DNA of 64,000 bases, taken from positions 2,251,631 to 2,315,630 of the forward strand of contig NZ_JACHEU010000001.1 of assembly GCF_014201615.1 (NCBI RefSeq), read 5' to 3'. This DNA comes from Aquamicrobium lusatiense (lineage in GTDB: Bacteria > Pseudomonadota > Alphaproteobacteria > Rhizobiales > Rhizobiaceae). Positions 63,025 through 64,000 of this stretch are shown here, one piece after another (the stretch's first letter is position 1; each line of letters begins with the position of its first letter). The notes beneath the pieces are model-generated. The model searched no databases and was not told the origin of the DNA. It was given only the letters and a program-made list of their open reading frames with translations. The translations under genes were made by a program, and so were the position numbers.

Positions 63025-64000
63025 GTGTCACAGGAAGTTATCAGAGACGAATCCGCGCGGGTCCCGCTGATATATGATCCGAGGGTTCGCAGCATTGCAT
63101 TTCAGGTTGTTCTGGTCGCGCTGCTGGTGCTTGGCGTGTGGTGGATCGTCGACAACACGATCGAGAACCTGCGTCGCTCCAACATTTCCACCGGATTCGC
63201 GTTTCTGCGGGGGCGGGCGGGATTCGATATTTCCGACCGGCTGATCGACTACACGTCGGATTCGTCCTATGGCCGCGCGCTTCTGGTGGGTATCGCCAAT
63301 ACGCTGATCGTAGCTGCAGCCGGCATTGTGACAGCCACGATTTTGGGCTTTCTCGTCGGCGTCGGCCGCCTATCGAACAACTGGCTGATCCGCAAGCTGG
63401 CGACGGTCTATGTGGAAGTGTTCCGCAACATTCCGCCGCTGCTGGTCATCCTGTTCTGGTATCAGGGCGTGCTGGCCGTGCTGCCCAATGTGCGCGACAG
63501 TCTCTCGCTGCCGCTTGGCTCCTACCTTAACAATCGCGGGTTCTACTTTCCGCGGCTGGTGTGGGAACCGGGCGCCTGGCTGATCCTTGCCGGGTTCGTG
63601 GTGGCGGTCATCCTGTCCTGGTATGTGGCAAGGCGCGCGCGGGCAAGACAGATGGCCACGGGCCAGCAATTCCCGGTCTTCCTGACCAGCCTTGCGCTGA
63701 TCATTCTGCTGCCGCTGCTGGCCTATCTTCTGGCCGGGATGCCGGTCTCGGTGGATTATCCGCAGAAGGGTACGTTCAATCTGTCTGGCGGCTTCAATGT
63801 GAAGCCCGAGTTCCTGTCCCTCTATCTGGCGCTGTCCTTCTATACGGCCTCGTTCATCGCCGAGATCGTGCGCGCCGGCATATTGGGTGTTTCCAAAGGG
63901 CAGACGGAAGCCTATTCGGCGCTGGGCATGCGTTCGGGGCAGGGGCTGCGGCTGATCGTGATCCCGCAGGCAATGCGCATCATCATTCCCCCGCTCACCA
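63025..64000 (+). CDS. aapQ: General L-amino acid ABC transporter permease AapQ (partial, 3' end missing)
   Basis: The start is GTG at 63025, with AAGGGGAA 5 nt upstream, giving (M)SQEVIRDESARVPLIYDPRVRSIAFQVVLVALLVLGVWWIVDNTIENLRRSNISTGFAFLRGRAGFDISD. The frame is open for 325 codons to the window edge. Several transmembrane helices, NTLIVAAAGIVTATILGFLVGVGRLS, VYVEVFRNIPPLLVILFWYQGVL, and the EAA loop AEIVRAGILGVSKGQTEAYSALGMRSGQGLRLIVIPQAMRIIIPP. It follows aapJ by 105 bp. aapM and aapP would be expected beyond the window. Confidence 0.95.
   Translation, partial: MSQEVIRDESARVPLIYDPRVRSIAFQVVLVALLVLGVWWIVDNTIENLRRSNISTGFAFLRGRAGFDISDRLIDYTSDSSYGRALLVGIANTLIVAAAGIVTATILGFLVGVGRLSNNWLIRKLATVYVEVFRNIPPLLVILFWYQGVLAVLPNVRDSLSLPLGSYLNNRGFYFPRLVWEPGAWLILAGFVVAVILSWYVARRARARQMATGQQFPVFLTSLALIILLPLLAYLLAGMPVSVDYPQKGTFNLSGGFNVKPEFLSLYLALSFYTASFIAEIVRAGILGVSKGQTEAYSALGMRSGQGLRLIVIPQAMRIIIPPLT

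Overview
The window is a 64-kb stretch of high-GC chromosome from an alphaproteobacterium of the order Hyphomicrobiales (Rhizobiales). I infer the Phyllobacteriaceae/Brucellaceae neighbourhood from the BA14K-family protein, the ABC-type glycerol operon (glpR-glpD-glpSTPQUV-glpK), the metC/aapJQ pair, an ATP12 chaperone, an NDUFS4-type complex I subunit and the gyrA-coaD-ppi-ppi-queA-tgt order. The genus cannot be fixed from sequence reading alone. Both ends cut a gene: rpoB at the left and aapQ at the right.

Layout. (1) 1-27.4 kb is the transcription/translation supercluster: rpoB-rpoC, a terminator, a short acidic protein on the other strand, then rpsL-rpsG-fusA-tuf, the S10 and spc gene sets through secY-adk, and rpsM-rpsK-rpoA-rplQ, closed by a strong terminator at 27.38 kb. 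Several perfect hairpins sit inside this run and may tune expression between blocks. (2) 27.4-38.1 kb is mixed housekeeping: msrPQ (periplasmic methionine sulfoxide repair), a DegP-type protease, rarA, an HNH nuclease-like gene of foreign character, a 23S pseudouridine synthase, an ATP12 chaperone, an MHS-type permease with a large periplasmic insert, a lysozyme inhibitor, a glycine-zipper lipoprotein and a MarC protein. (3) 38.3-46.2 kb holds gyrA, a 48-aa membrane peptide, coaD, two cyclophilins, a YdcZ-like membrane protein, queA-tgt (queuosine in tRNA) and a single-domain RAM protein. (4) 46.3-56.6 kb is a complete glycerol regulon: a DeoR/GlpR repressor, glycerol-3-P dehydrogenase, a two-ATPase ABC importer with two permeases, a small membrane protein and a binding protein, then glycerol kinase and a terminator. 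(5) 56.6-61.4 kb is a looser region with BA14K, tRNA-Lys, tRNA-Arg and tRNA-Pro, an isochorismatase-family hydrolase, an NDUFS4-like subunit, an OsmC protein and metC. (6) 61.9-64 kb begins the general amino-acid ABC transporter (aapJ, aapQ).

How the genes work together. The glp block is self-contained: GlpV binds glycerol, GlpPQ with GlpS/GlpT import it, GlpK phosphorylates it, GlpD oxidises it, and GlpR represses through TTCG-type sites seen in front of both glpR and glpD. QueA and Tgt act at two steps of one tRNA modification pathway and overlap by 4 nt.

I found no CRISPR array, transposon, prophage or recognisable defence island, and no wholly unknown multi-gene system. The observations most worth a second look are: (a) the complementary degeneracy of GlpS and GlpT, which predicts an importer with one working and one dead ATP site; (b) a Tgt in which three of the four zinc ligands are replaced together; (c) helically phased TTCGT repeats over the glpD promoter; (d) the periplasmic domain spliced into the MHS permease; and (e) hairpins inside the ribosomal-protein operons.
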